A DNA stretch of 36,885 nucleotides from Gammaproteobacteria bacterium (GCA_003136935.1 PLEC01000130.1:520-37404); one strand, 5' to 3'; shown: positions 1-8,778, counted from the first letter of the stretch. Notes: generated by a model from the letters alone, not told the origin. Numbers and translations are program-made.

Positions 1-329
1 ATCAGCAGCTGCTTGAACAGCTGTGGGGATTGGGGCAGCGCGTAGAACGAGCCCGGCTGGATCCGCGCCGGCACGAGGTAGTCGCGCGCGCCCTCGGGTG
101 TCGAGCGCGTCAGGTCCGGCGTCTCGATCTCGAGGAAGTCCCTGTCGTTGAGGACCTCGCGCATCGTCGCGACCACACGGTGGCGCAGCGCCAGCGCCTC
201 CTGCAACTGCCGGCCGAGGGATTCCACCGTGGCGGGTGCGGTGTCGATGCGCGCGCGCACGTGCGCCGGTTTGGCGGTGGTTGAGTCAGAAGGGCGTACG
301 GCCGTGACTTTCTGTCGCAAGGGACTCAC
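1..329 (-). CDS. Aspartyl-tRNA-synthetase-like class II catalytic core (5' part only)
   Basis: The first 109 codons are visible and the gene runs off the left edge. Residues 50-109 carry the start of a class II synthetase core very close to Asp[14 protein letters not shown] and FLEIETPDL (motif 1 region), [11 protein letters not shown] (flipping loop) and [13 protein letters not shown]. In a normal AspRS this block follows an OB-fold anticodon-binding domain of about 100 residues and the segment YRYLDLRRP. Here only about 48 residues precede it, they do not resemble an OB fold, and an in-frame stop lies a little upstream. The chosen start is a GTG at 329 with AGGA five bases upstream. Likely an AspRS paralogue that activates aspartate or a similar amino acid without reading an anticodon. 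The substrate cannot be told from this part, and a degraded aspS is the alternative. Confidence 0.75.
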   Translation of the reverse strand, partial: MSPLRQKVTAVRPSDSTTAKPAHVRARIDTAPATVESLGRQLQEALALRHRVVATMREVLNDRDFLEIETPDLTRSTPEGARDYLVPARIQPGSFYALPQSPQLFKQLL

Positions 330-556
330 TTCCGTCCTGGACCCACGATGGCAGGCGTCCGTCGCCCGTTATGATAGAGAAGAGAGGGTGGCAGTGCGGC
401 GGCAACCGCGCCGTGATTTCCCTCGCGGTTCTGTTTCGCAAAACGGCGACAGGTGCAGGTACAGGCGCGCGGTTTGTCATAAGCGGCGAATGGGCGGCGT
501 GCGGCGCGCGGCGACGGCGCCACCGCTCGCTTAAGGCTGAGGCGACCGTCTTGAGC

Positions 557-1075
557 TCAGCCGGGGCTGCCGCCAGCGATGAAATCGCGCTTGCCGAGCT
601 CGACGCCGTTGTGACGCAGGATGTTGTAGCTCGTCGTGACGTGGAACAGCACGTTGGGAATGGCCCAGGTTTGCAGGTATTCCAGTCCTTTGAACTCGAG
701 CGTGCGCTCGCGCGCGGGCACCGTGATGTCGCGTGTCTCCGAACCTTCCAGTGCGCTCGCGGGAATGCTCTTGATGTAGTCAACCGTGCCGGCGATACGC
801 GCGCGCAGTTGCTCAAAGCTTGTCTCATTGTCCTCGAAGCGGCGCGGCTCCTGGCCGGCGAGCCGTGCCACAGAATTCTTCGCGATGTCGCAGGCGATCT
901 GCACCTGGCGGGTCAGGGGCAGCATGTCCGGCGCGAGCCGGGAGGCGAGCAGCACACCCGGGTCAAACTTGCGGGTCGTGGCGCTCGCAAGTCCCTTGTC
1001 GAGGATTGCGGACAGGTTTCCGAGCGTGTTGCAGAACAGCTCGGCCGACATCACGTGCATGGAGATTTTGTTCAT
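557..1075 (-). CDS. DUF1993 family protein
   Basis: This 172-residue protein matches the DUF1993 family in length and pattern. Recognisable pieces are the N-terminal MSAELFCNTLGNLSAIL helix, the central LPLTRQVQIACDIAKNSVARL segment and the C-terminal FHVTTSYNILRHNGVELGK followed by an FIAG motif. The family belongs to the DinB-like four-helix-bundle proteins. No catalytic activity is established for it, and no signal peptide is visible. The start is the ATG at 1075; an internal ATG about five codons later is possible. It is divergent from the LysR gene at 1161 across 85 bases, so that regulator could act on it (inference). Confidence 0.85.
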   Translation of the reverse strand: MNKISMHVMSAELFCNTLGNLSAILDKGLASATTRKFDPGVLLASRLAPDMLPLTRQVQIACDIAKNSVARLAGQEPRRFEDNETSFEQLRARIAGTVDYIKSIPASALEGSETRDITVPARERTLEFKGLEYLQTWAIPNVLFHVTTSYNILRHNGVELGKRDFIAGGSPG

Positions 1076-1160
1076 GGATGCAGTCTAGTCCCCAAGGGGC
1101 TGGTGTGCGTGCCTCTCAGGTGAAACAATAGCCCCTCCTAAATGGGGAATTGCAGCAATC

Positions 1161-2084
1161 ATGAACCTGATCTGGACACCGGCTCAGCTGGCGATGCTCG
1201 CCAAGGTCGTGGATCTGAATGGGTTTTCCGCGGCGGCACGGGCACTCGGTGTGCCCAAGGCGGCGGTGAGTCGCGCAGTCGCGGACCTGGAGAAGAGCCT
1301 CGGCGTGCGCCTGCTCGAGCGCACCACGCGACGGCTGTCTCTCACCCAGGCGGGGCGTCTCCTGTATCCGCACGCGAAACGCGTGGGCGAGGAGTCGGAC
1401 CTCGCGCGCTCAAGCATCGCGAGGCTGCAGTCCCCGGAGGCGCGGCCATTGCGCGTGGCCGCCGATCCGACTTACGGCCGCGTGCTGTTGTCGCCCCTGG
1501 TGCCACGCTTTCTGGAGGCGTTCGCACACGTACCGCTGGAAGTCGCACTCGACGCGCAACAGCTCGCCGCGGGCGAATGGGACGTTGCGATCCGCACCCG
1601 TCCGCCGGCGGATGACGCGGTCACCCGGCGCCTGCTTGGAGCCCCACCGGCACTCTTGTGTGCGACCCCGGCCTACCTGCAGCAGCACGGCGTGCCCGAA
1701 CGGCCAGACGATCTGCGCGCCCACGCATTGCTCACTCCCGACGCCGCCGAATTGCCGGAATTCCGGCTGCATCTGTCACGCGGCGCGCAACGCGCCGAGG
1801 TACCGCTGGCCCCGAAGCTGGCGGTCGATGACCCGGCGGTGCTGCATGCGGCGACTGCGGCGGGCCTCGGCATCGGCCTCCTGCCGGAGTTTTTGTGCCG
1901 GCAGGGACTTGCGACCGGCCGACTGAAGCCGGTGCTGCCGGAGTGGGAGGTGCCGCCCGCGGCCGCGCTCTACGCCCTGTTCCCGGCGGCCCTGGAGTCC
2001 GACGCCCGTGCGCAACAGTTCGTGGACTTCCTGGCGGCCAACATCGTGCCCGCACTCGCGCCGCCAGCAGTGACGCGGCACTAG
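1161..2084 (+). CDS. LysR-family transcriptional regulator
   Basis: A 307-residue LysR-type regulator. The N-terminal winged helix-turn-helix spans residues 1-60, with the family pattern GFSAAARALGVPKAAVSRAV followed by LEKSLGVRLLERTTRRLSLT. The rest is the periplasmic-binding-protein-like effector domain, ending in GLGIGLLPEFLCRQG and a conventional C terminus. The AVSRAVADLE helix resembles the group of LysR proteins that control neighbouring oxidoreductase genes. It is divergent from the DUF1993 gene and 134 bases upstream of the co-directional acyl-CoA dehydrogenase gene; either could be a target. The 85-base divergent gap contains a 7-base inverted repeat (AGGGGCT / AGCCCCT) that could be an operator. 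The effector is unknown. Confidence 0.9.
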   Translation: MNLIWTPAQLAMLAKVVDLNGFSAAARALGVPKAAVSRAVADLEKSLGVRLLERTTRRLSLTQAGRLLYPHAKRVGEESDLARSSIARLQSPEARPLRVAADPTYGRVLLSPLVPRFLEAFAHVPLEVALDAQQLAAGEWDVAIRTRPPADDAVTRRLLGAPPALLCATPAYLQQHGVPERPDDLRAHALLTPDAAELPEFRLHLSRGAQRAEVPLAPKLAVDDPAVLHAATAAGLGIGLLPEFLCRQGLATGRLKPVLPEWEVPPAAALYALFPAALESDARAQQFVDFLAANIVPALAPPAVTRH

Positions 2085-2218
2085 CACCGCGCCGGCCGGG
2101 GCGCTGCCGCACGCCCGACCGGCTACACTAGAAATGCGCCTCTGGATGCGGCGCGCGTCCGCCCCACCCTGAGGGGTCGGCCGGACACTGGCGAACCATA
2201 AATAAAAGGGGATTGATC

Positions 2219-3997
2219 ATGTATCGAGCGCCTGTGCGCGAAATGCGCTTCGTCCTTGAGGAGCTCCTGGGGAGTGCGAGCCTGACCGCCTCGCCGCTCC
2301 TGAGCGACTACTCCGACGAGCTGGCGCAATCAGTGCTCGAGGAGGCCGCGCGCTTCGCCCAGTCGGTGCTCGATCCCCTGAATCGCCCGGGTGACACCCA
2401 GGGCGCACGCTGGACGGCGGACGGCGTCGTGACGGCGCCGGGATTTCGCGAGGCCTACAGCCAATTTGCGCAAGGCGGCTGGCCGGCGCTCGGGTCGGCA
2501 CCGGAGTATGGCGGCCAGCGCGTGCCGCAGGTGCTCGGCAGTGCGGTCGGGGAGTTCTGGGGCTCAGCGAACCTCGCCTTCAAGTTAGGTCCGATGCTGA
2601 CCCACGGCGCCGTGCATGCGCTGCAGCTGTGCGGCTCGCCGGCGCAGAAGCAACAGTATCTGCCGAAGATGGTGAACGGCGAGTGGACCGGCACCATGGT
2701 GCTCACGGAGCCGCAGGCGGGTTCCGATCTCGGTCAGGTGCGCACGCGCGCGACTCCCGAGGGCGATCACTACCACCTTTTTGGTCAGAAAATCTTCATT
2801 ACCTGGGGCGACCACGATCTCACGGCCAACACCATTCACATGGTGCTCGCCCGCATCGACGGCGCACCCCCGGGGGTCAGGGGCATCTCGCTCTTCATTG
2901 TGCCGAAGTGGCTGGTGAATGCCGACGGTTCCCTGGGCAGCCGCAATGATGTGCGCTGCCTGTCCATCGAACACAAGCTCGGCATCCATGCGAGCCCGAC
3001 CTGCGTGCTCGCCTTCGGCGAGAAGAGCGGCGCCCTGGGGTACCTGGTCGGGGAGCCGGGCCGGGGCCTCGAATACATGTTCATTATGATGAACAGCGCG
3101 CGGCTCTCGGTGGGCAGTGAAGGTTACGCGGTCGGTGAGCGTGCCTTCCAGCGCGCGGCGGAGTGGGCGCGCACCCGGGTGCAGGGCAAGCCCCCGGTCG
3201 CAGCGGCAGCCGGTCCCGCGCCCATCATCAATCACCCCGACGTCAAGCGCATGCTGCTCATGATGAAGTCGCAGGTGGAGGCTGCGCGCGCGCTCATTCT
3301 CTATACCGCGTTCCAGTTCGACCTGAGTGACTACGGCCCGGACGAGGCGGGCCGCAAGGCCGCCCGGGCGCGCGGCGAGCTGCTCACACCGATCGCGAAA
3401 GGCTGGTGCACGGAGATCGGCAACGAGGTCGCCGGAACGGGCGTGCAGATTCACGGCGGCATGGGGTTCATCGAGGAGACCGGCGCCGCGCAGTACCTGC
3501 GCGATGTGCGCATCACGACCATCTACGAAGGCACCACGGGCATCCAGTCGAACGATCTCATCGGGCGCAAGCTCGCGAAGGATCGAGGGGTTGCGATGGG
3601 CGCGCTCCTCGCCGACATGGAGCGCGAGCTGCAGACCCTGGCCACCGCGGATGCCGCCGTGGAGGCGACCCGCAGGGCGGCGCTGGAGGCGGTGGGGTGG
3701 CTGAAGAATTCCACGCAATCTCTGCTCAAGGCGCTCGCCGTGCGTCCCGATACAGGCATGGCCGTGTCAGTGCCGTATCTGCGTCTGTGCGGTTATGTGA
3801 TCGGCGGCTGGCTGATGGCGAAATCGGCGGCGGTGGCGGCCGCGAAGACCTCCGGCAGCGATCGCGAGTTCTATGCCGCCAAGATCCGCACCGCCGCCTT
3901 TTTTGCCGCGCAGGTGCTGCCAGTCGGGCTCGGACTGGCGCGCGTGGTCGACGCTGGGGGTGCGAGTGTCGTGGAAACCGACGCCGCGCTCATCTGA
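2219..3997 (+). CDS. Acyl-CoA dehydrogenase (long form with C-terminal extension)
   Basis: A 592-residue FAD-dependent acyl-CoA dehydrogenase of the long form with an extra C-terminal domain (acyl-CoA dehydrogenase C-terminal family). It catalyses the first, alpha-beta dehydrogenation step of fatty-acid or related acyl-CoA beta-oxidation in the cytosol and passes electrons to ETF. Visible signatures are MVLTEPQAGSDLGQVRT and the FITWGDHD segment (FAD/substrate binding), VQIHGGMGFIEETGAAQYLR, and the catalytic-base region ITTIYEGTTGIQSNDLIGRK. The N terminus MYRAPVREMRF is typical of the family and supports the ATG at 2219, which has AAAAGGGGA seven bases upstream, over a TTG at 2213. An aldo/keto reductase gene follows after 25 bases on the same strand and may be cotranscribed. 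The acyl chain preferred cannot be read from the sequence. Confidence 0.93.
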   Translation: MYRAPVREMRFVLEELLGSASLTASPLLSDYSDELAQSVLEEAARFAQSVLDPLNRPGDTQGARWTADGVVTAPGFREAYSQFAQGGWPALGSAPEYGGQRVPQVLGSAVGEFWGSANLAFKLGPMLTHGAVHALQLCGSPAQKQQYLPKMVNGEWTGTMVLTEPQAGSDLGQVRTRATPEGDHYHLFGQKIFITWGDHDLTANTIHMVLARIDGAPPGVRGISLFIVPKWLVNADGSLGSRNDVRCLSIEHKLGIHASPTCVLAFGEKSGALGYLVGEPGRGLEYMFIMMNSARLSVGSEGYAVGERAFQRAAEWARTRVQGKPPVAAAAGPAPIINHPDVKRMLLMMKSQVEAARALILYTAFQFDLSDYGPDEAGRKAARARGELLTPIAKGWCTEIGNEVAGTGVQIHGGMGFIEETGAAQYLRDVRITTIYEGTTGIQSNDLIGRKLAKDRGVAMGALLADMERELQTLATADAAVEATRRAALEAVGWLKNSTQSLLKALAVRPDTGMAVSVPYLRLCGYVIGGWLMAKSAAVAAAKTSGSDREFYAAKIRTAAFFAAQVLPVGLGLARVVDAGGASVVETDAALI

Positions 3998-4022
3998 TAC
4001 ACCCATCACAGGCGACAGTCGC

Positions 4023-4925
4023 ATGAACCGGCGCGAGCTGCTCGCAGGAGGCATCAACATGGCGGCCGCGATGAGCGTTCCCGGGATCGCCACCGCAAGC
4101 GGCGCTACATTGCTCACGCGCAAGGTGCCTTCGAGCGGCGAGCAGTTGCCGGTCATCGGACTTGGCACCTCCGGGCCGTTCGAAGTGGGCGAATCGGCGG
4201 CGCAACGCTCGCCCCTGGCAGAGGTACTGGCGGGGTTTTTTGGCGGTGGCGGGCGCTTCATCGACACCTCGCCCATGTATTCGAGTGCGGAAAGTGTCTT
4301 AGGCGAACTGCTCACGCCTGAGATGCGCGCGCACGCCACGCTCGCCACCAAGGTGTGGACGCGCGGCGCGCGCTCCGGCATCGAGCAGATGACGCATTCC
4401 GAGGAGCGCCTTGGGACGGCGCGCCTGGATCTTATCCAGGTGCACAACCTGCTCGATCTCGACACGCATCTGCAGACATTACGTGCCTGGAAGGACGCAG
4501 GCCGGGTGCGCTACATCGGCGTCACCCACTACAGCGTGTCCGCGCACGCGCAACTCGCGCGGGTCATTGCCCGTGAGCGACTGGACTTCGTGCAATTCAA
4601 CTACTCGCCGCTGACCCGCGCCGCTGAAGCGCGGCTGCTGCCGCTCGCCGCCGAGCGGGGTGTAGCGGTGCTGGTGAACCGTCCGTTCGAGGACGGCGCG
4701 CTGTTCAGGTCAGTGCGCCACAAGCCGTTGCCGCTGTGGGCGGCGGATATCGATGCGCGCAGTTGGGGGCAGCTGGCGCTGAAATTCATCGTGGCGCACC
4801 CGGCGGTGACCTGCGTGATTCCCGCCACCGGTAAGCTCGCGCATCTGCGCGACAACCTCGGCGGTGGCCGCGGACGGCTGCCGGATGCGCGGCAGCGCGA
4901 AGAGATTGCCCGGGCCTTCGGCTGA
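4023..4925 (+). CDS. Aldo/keto reductase with twin-arginine (Tat) leader
   Basis: A 300-residue aldo/keto reductase, probably NADPH-dependent. The catalytic tetrad is intact: D81 in FIDTSPMYSS, Y86, K110 in LATKVW and H141 in LIQVHN. The N terminus MNRRELLAGG followed by an Ala/Met-rich hydrophobic stretch looks like a Tat export signal ending near residue 28. If real, the enzyme would be folded with its cofactor in the cytosol and exported. The ATG at 4023 is chosen because it begins exactly at this leader; the same frame is open further upstream but overlaps the acyl-CoA dehydrogenase. The ribosome-binding site is weak. The substrate is unknown. Confidence 0.85.
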   Translation: MNRRELLAGGINMAAAMSVPGIATASGATLLTRKVPSSGEQLPVIGLGTSGPFEVGESAAQRSPLAEVLAGFFGGGGRFIDTSPMYSSAESVLGELLTPEMRAHATLATKVWTRGARSGIEQMTHSEERLGTARLDLIQVHNLLDLDTHLQTLRAWKDAGRVRYIGVTHYSVSAHAQLARVIARERLDFVQFNYSPLTRAAEARLLPLAAERGVAVLVNRPFEDGALFRSVRHKPLPLWAADIDARSWGQLALKFIVAHPAVTCVIPATGKLAHLRDNLGGGRGRLPDARQREEIARAFG

Positions 4926-4998
4926 GCGTTGTGACGCGCGCTCGCGCGCTCAATCGTCCTGGGCCTCACGCGCGCCCTTGCCGGGCCGGGTTTGTGCC

Positions 4999-6333
4999 TT
5001 AGCGGCGGCCGCGTGTGCGCCGCGGCTTGTCCTGGGTACGCTTCGCTGGCACCCGCAGCTTTAGCGAGGCCGGTTCGTTCAGGTTCTGCAGGAACACGCG
5101 CCGCTCTTCCGGCGACAGCGTTCCCCAGTTCACCTTGCTGGCGTGCAGGCGGCGCAACTGCGCATCGCTCACCTGCGCCTGGGCGCGGCTCGCGCCGCGC
5201 CAGCGCTCCGGCAGGCGCTGCGTCGCGCCGTGTCGCAGCAGATCCACCACCGCGGCGGCGACCTGCGGGTCGCGCGTGAGGTTACTGTGGGCGGTATGCG
5301 CGAAGAAGCCGCGCGCGCCGGCCAATGCGGCGCTGGCGGCGGGCACGGTACCGTCGCCCGCGCGCGTGATGGTGTAGTGGAAGTCATCGCCGCGGCGTGC
5401 CACCGCGGTAACCGTGGGCTTGCCGATTCCGGCGACCGTCACGAAGCGCGCATCGCTCGGCGCCAGCCGCTCTCGCTCAGCGCGCGCGGCCGCAAGCAAC
5501 GCGGCCCGCGGCTGCGGACCGGTGCGTGGCCATGCCGCGGCATCGAACAACGCGGTGCGCGCGCTCCCCACGGGCAGCAGGTCATAGAGGCTCGCAAAGC
5601 TGCTGTACACATCGGCGGCGAGCGTTTCCGCGGAATCCCCGGGCGTGAGTCGCGCCACCTTGCGCACCACGGCGTCCGTGCCGCGCAGCGCCTGCACGGC
5701 GGCGTACGAGCCCTGGTTGGGTGTGCCGAGAAGAATCACGCGTGCGACTTTCTGGGTGCCGGGGTGCGCGAGCGCCGCGCGCGTGACCAGTCCGCCCAGG
5801 CTGTGCGCGACTACACTCAGGCGCGCCGCCGGGTGCGTACGCAGGTGCTCGGCGAAGGCGCGCCCGAGCTCGGCAGCCGATAACCGCCAGTCGTAGTCGT
5901 AGAATTCAGCCGCAAAGCCGCGCGCGCGCAGGTGCAGTTTCAGCCGCAGGTACGAAAACAACACCACGCCGAGCGGCACGATGGGGGCTGCTGCGGCTAC
6001 GCGCAGCCAACGCAGGCGGCCGTGTTGAATGTCGATCGGGTCGATCCACACGATGTCATCCGGCAGCGGTGGCGCGCGCCGGATGCCGAGCTGCGATCCC
6101 ATGATGCCGGGCACCACGATTACGCTGCAGTCGCCAGTCGCCGGCGGCGTGGCTTGCGCCCGGCGCGCCAGCGCCGCAAGGTCGCGATATTCCGGGGCGC
6201 CGAAGTAGGCGCTGAGTTCGGCGCGATGCGCGCCACTCGCGAGCCATTCCCCGACCGTGGCGTCGCTCCACGCGAAGCGGTCGTAAGGAGTGACGTGATC
6301 GGGCGCTTGAGGAGTCGCAGGGGTACCCGGCAT
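4999..6333 (-). CDS. LCAT/PGAP1-type alpha/beta hydrolase (lipase or acyltransferase)
   Basis: A 444-residue alpha/beta hydrolase resembling the lecithin:cholesterol acyltransferase family. The oxyanion region is VIVVPGIMGSQLG (residues 71-83), the nucleophile S178 sits in VVAHSLGGLVTR, the likely acid is the Asp of AGDGTVPAAS and the likely base a His in FFAHTAHSNL. No clear signal peptide is seen, and the C-terminal tail is strongly basic (RTQDKPRRTRGRR). Members act on ester bonds of lipids; the substrate here is unknown. The gene starts one base after the stop of the PCu(A)C gene, so the two are almost certainly cotranscribed and translationally coupled, although no functional link is obvious. 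The 73-base convergent gap on its 3' side holds only GC-rich short hairpins without a T tract. Confidence 0.85.
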   Translation of the reverse strand: MPGTPATPQAPDHVTPYDRFAWSDATVGEWLASGAHRAELSAYFGAPEYRDLAALARRAQATPPATGDCSVIVVPGIMGSQLGIRRAPPLPDDIVWIDPIDIQHGRLRWLRVAAAAPIVPLGVVLFSYLRLKLHLRARGFAAEFYDYDWRLSAAELGRAFAEHLRTHPAARLSVVAHSLGGLVTRAALAHPGTQKVARVILLGTPNQGSYAAVQALRGTDAVVRKVARLTPGDSAETLAADVYSSFASLYDLLPVGSARTALFDAAAWPRTGPQPRAALLAAARAERERLAPSDARFVTVAGIGKPTVTAVARRGDDFHYTITRAGDGTVPAASAALAGARGFFAHTAHSNLTRDPQVAAAVVDLLRHGATQRLPERWRGASRAQAQVSDAQLRRLHASKVNWGTLSPEERRVFLQNLNEPASLKLRVPAKRTQDKPRRTRGRR

Positions 6334-6334
6334 G

Positions 6335-6817
6335 TCAGTCAGCGGTCAGCGGGCGCACCTGGGCGCTGACACTCACCGTTCCACCACCTTCGAGTTGCAG
6401 TACCAGCGGCACCTGCTCACCGACCGCGGGGGTGTGCGCGAGCATGTGCAGCATCACGTGCAGAGCGCCGGGCTCAAGGCGCACGCTTCCGCCGGCGGGC
6501 ACCACCAGGCGTTCGTGCGGACGCATGGTGGATTGTCCGCCCTCGATCTTCGACTCATGAATCATCGCGTGCCCGGCGAGCACTGACTGCACACCGATCA
6601 CCACCACCGGCCGGGCACTGCGGTTGTGCAGTGTCATGTAGGCGGCCGCGACGTCGGCGCCCGGTGTGACGCGTACCCACGCGTTCTCCACTGTCAGGGC
6701 GCTCGCCGCGGCTGTCCGGGCCGCCGCCGGCGCGGCGTTGGATGTCTGGGCGGGCGCCTGCGAGGTGAGCGCACACAGCAGCAAGAATCCGGCGCCGGGC
6801 AGCATGGGAAGTTTCAC
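6335..6817 (-). CDS. Periplasmic PCu(A)C copper chaperone
   Basis: A 160-residue secreted copper chaperone of the PCu(A)C family. These periplasmic proteins carry Cu(I) to the CuA or CuB site of cytochrome c oxidase. The metal-binding signature is complete with canonical spacing: H87, ten residues, M98, 21 residues, H120, one residue, M122. Residues 1-23 form a signal peptide (basic K2, hydrophobic LLLCALTSQ, APAQ cleavage region) followed by an Ala-rich linker. The start is a GTG at 6817, giving a positively charged leader; an ATG at 6805 is the alternative. Neither has a good ribosome-binding site. It is the first gene of a two-gene unit with the LCAT-like hydrolase. Confidence 0.9.
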   Translation of the reverse strand: MKLPMLPGAGFLLLCALTSQAPAQTSNAAPAAARTAAASALTVENAWVRVTPGADVAAAYMTLHNRSARPVVVIGVQSVLAGHAMIHESKIEGGQSTMRPHERLVVPAGGSVRLEPGALHVMLHMLAHTPAVGEQVPLVLQLEGGGTVSVSAQVRPLTAD

Positions 6818-6891
6818 GTTGTGATTATGCCAGACGGGTTTCGACGCAACCCACTATGATCCAAGGCCGCGGCCGCGCCCGTGGACACACG

Positions 6892-7866
6892 ATGCCCCAG
6901 CACACGCCAGCCACACCCGCCCGTCAGCAACTCGCGGCCCTCCTGGCGCTGTTCGCCGGCGCACTCGCGATCGGCGCTTCCGGCATTTTCGTGCGCTGGT
7001 CGGAGACCGGACCGACCGCGACGGCGTTCTGGCGCGGAGCTTTCGCGTTGCCGTTCCTCGGGGCGTGGGTTGCGATTACGCGCACGCGGCGCGCGCGCGC
7101 CGCAGCGCTGCCGGACACCACGCCAGCAATCGCGGGTCCAAGCGCCTCACCCCTGGAGCCGCTGTTCCTGTGGGCGGGGGTGTTCTTCGCGGGCGACCTG
7201 GCGCTGTGGCACTCATCGCTGCTGCTCACCTCGATCGCCGCGTCGACGCTCGAAGCGAACTGCGCGCCGATTTTTGTAACGCTCGCGGCCTGGGCACTGT
7301 GGCGCGAGCGGCCGCGGCTGGGGTTTCTGGTGGCGCTCGCCTGCGCCTTCGGCGGCATGCTGTTGATTCTGGCGCCCAAGCTCGGCGCCGGCGGCCACGC
7401 GCTGCTCGGGGATGCGCTCGGGCTCGGCACGGCGTGTTTCTACGCGGCCTATATTCTCGCCGTGACGAGTCTGCGCTCCCGCCACGGCACGGCCATCGTC
7501 ATGTTCAACACCACCCTGGTGTTTACCGTGTTGTTGCTGCCGCTGGCCCTCGGGCAGAAATTCCTGCCTGACAGCGTGCACGGCTGGCTGGTGCTGGCCG
7601 GCTGCGCACTTTGCGCGCAGGTGATCGGGCAGAGCCTGATCGCGTACGCGTTCGCGCACCTGCCCGCGACCTTCGGCTCCGTGGGGTTGTATGTGCAGGT
7701 AGTCGCAGCCGCCGTTTACGCCTGGCTGCTGCTCGATGAGCGGCTGTCGCCGGTGCAGCTCGTGGGCGGCGTGGTCGTGTTAGCTGCGATCGCGCTGGCG
7801 CGCAGCTTTCAGCCAGCGCGCGCGTCAGGCCAGTCGAGCACGCCGCGCCACGGCGACTCGCCATAG
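6892..7866 (+). CDS. EamA/DMT-family transporter
   Basis: An integral membrane protein of about 324 residues with ten predicted hydrophobic helices in two EamA repeats, the layout of the drug/metabolite transporter superfamily. The first repeat opens with ALLALFAGALAIGASGIFVRW and the second lies around GDALGLGTACFYAAYILAV. The ends YVQVVAAAVYAWLLLDERLS and VQLVGGVVVLAAIALAR are typical of the family. It probably exports a small metabolite or amino acid; the substrate is unknown. The ATG at 6892 is preferred because translation from the earlier ATG at 6856 adds an Arg/Gly-rich stretch that fits no family member. It is divergent from the PCu(A)C gene. Confidence 0.85.
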   Translation: MPQHTPATPARQQLAALLALFAGALAIGASGIFVRWSETGPTATAFWRGAFALPFLGAWVAITRTRRARAAALPDTTPAIAGPSASPLEPLFLWAGVFFAGDLALWHSSLLLTSIAASTLEANCAPIFVTLAAWALWRERPRLGFLVALACAFGGMLLILAPKLGAGGHALLGDALGLGTACFYAAYILAVTSLRSRHGTAIVMFNTTLVFTVLLLPLALGQKFLPDSVHGWLVLAGCALCAQVIGQSLIAYAFAHLPATFGSVGLYVQVVAAAVYAWLLLDERLSPVQLVGGVVVLAAIALARSFQPARASGQSSTPRHGDSP

Positions 7867-7876
7867 CGCCCGGCTA

Positions 7877-8770
7877 TCACAGCGCGTGTTCCACGACTAC
7901 CTTGCACAGCGCGTCGATTGCCGCTTGCCGCGCCGTGCTCTTGCGCCACAGCGCGCCGATGCGACGCGCGGGCGCCGGTTTTGCGAACGGGCGAATTGCG
8001 ACGCCGCGCGCGTTGCCCCAGGCGCCGCGGCTCGCAAGCTGCGGCAGCAGCGTCACGCCGGCGCCGGTCGCCACCATGTGGCGCAGGGTCTCAAGGCTGG
8101 TGGCGCGGAAGTCCTGTGAGTCCCTGGTGCCCACGCGGCTGCAGATCTCGAGCGCCTGGTCACGCAGGCAGTGTCCGTCCTCGAGCAGGAGCAGCGTCTC
8201 GTCCCTGAGATCGGCGACGCGCAGCGTCTTCTTGGCCGCGAGCGCATGGTGCTGCGGCAGTGCCACGGTGAACGGCTCGCTGTAGAGCGCGCGCGCCTCG
8301 CAGCTCGGCGCCTCGACCGGCAGGGCGAGGATGCCGACGTCCAGCTGCCCCGCCTGCAGCTTCTCCAGCATCGGCGCCGTCTGGTACTCGTACAGACGCA
8401 ACTCGAGGCGCGGCAGGGCGCGGCGCAGCGCCGACGCCACCCGCGGCAGCAGATACGGCCCGATAGTGGGCAGCAGCGCCACGCGCAGCTTGCCAGCGAG
8501 CGGATCGCGGTGACTGCGCGCAAGCTGCACCACCTCCTCGCTGGCCTCAAGGATGCGCCGCGCACGCGCCACAATCTCCTGCCCGGCCGGCGTAAGGGTG
8601 ACGTTGTTGGGCGCGCGCTCGATGAGCTGCACGCCCAGATCCTGCTCGAGCTTTTTCAGCTGTGCGGACAGAGTCGGCTGGCTGACGAAGCAGTGTGCGG
8701 CGGCCTTGCCGAAGTGGCGCAGGTCGGCCACGGCCACCAGGTAGCGCAGGTCTTTGAGCTTGAGGTCCAT
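7877..8770 (-). CDS. oxyR: OxyR hydrogen-peroxide-sensing LysR regulator
   Basis: A 297-residue LysR regulator that aligns well with E. coli OxyR as recalled. The winged helix DNA-binding part has RHFGKAAAHCFVSQPTLSAQ, followed by LLPTIGPYLLP. The redox-active segment LLLEDGHCLRDQALEIC keeps both cysteines, C201 and C210, nine residues apart as C199 and C208 are in E. coli. Peroxide forms a disulfide between them and converts the protein to its activating state. FRATSLETLRHMVATGAGVTLLP follows as expected. The ATG at 8770 has AGGA four bases upstream. It is divergent from ahpC-ahpD, and the OxyR-type operator lies in between, close to the oxyR start, consistent with autorepression plus activation of ahpC. 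Confidence 0.93.
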   Translation of the reverse strand: MDLKLKDLRYLVAVADLRHFGKAAAHCFVSQPTLSAQLKKLEQDLGVQLIERAPNNVTLTPAGQEIVARARRILEASEEVVQLARSHRDPLAGKLRVALLPTIGPYLLPRVASALRRALPRLELRLYEYQTAPMLEKLQAGQLDVGILALPVEAPSCEARALYSEPFTVALPQHHALAAKKTLRVADLRDETLLLLEDGHCLRDQALEICSRVGTRDSQDFRATSLETLRHMVATGAGVTLLPQLASRGAWGNARGVAIRPFAKPAPARRIGALWRKSTARQAAIDALCKVVVEHAL

Positions 8771-8778
8771 GGTGTCCT

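Noticed and set aside
2585-3718. 377-codon minus-strand frame
   Set aside because: Shadow of the acyl-CoA dehydrogenase gene, with composition typical of antisense translation.
4926-4998. Terminator between the convergent aldo/keto reductase and LCAT-like genes
   Set aside because: GC-rich self-complementary runs such as GCGCGCTCGCGCGC are present, but no T tract follows in either direction.
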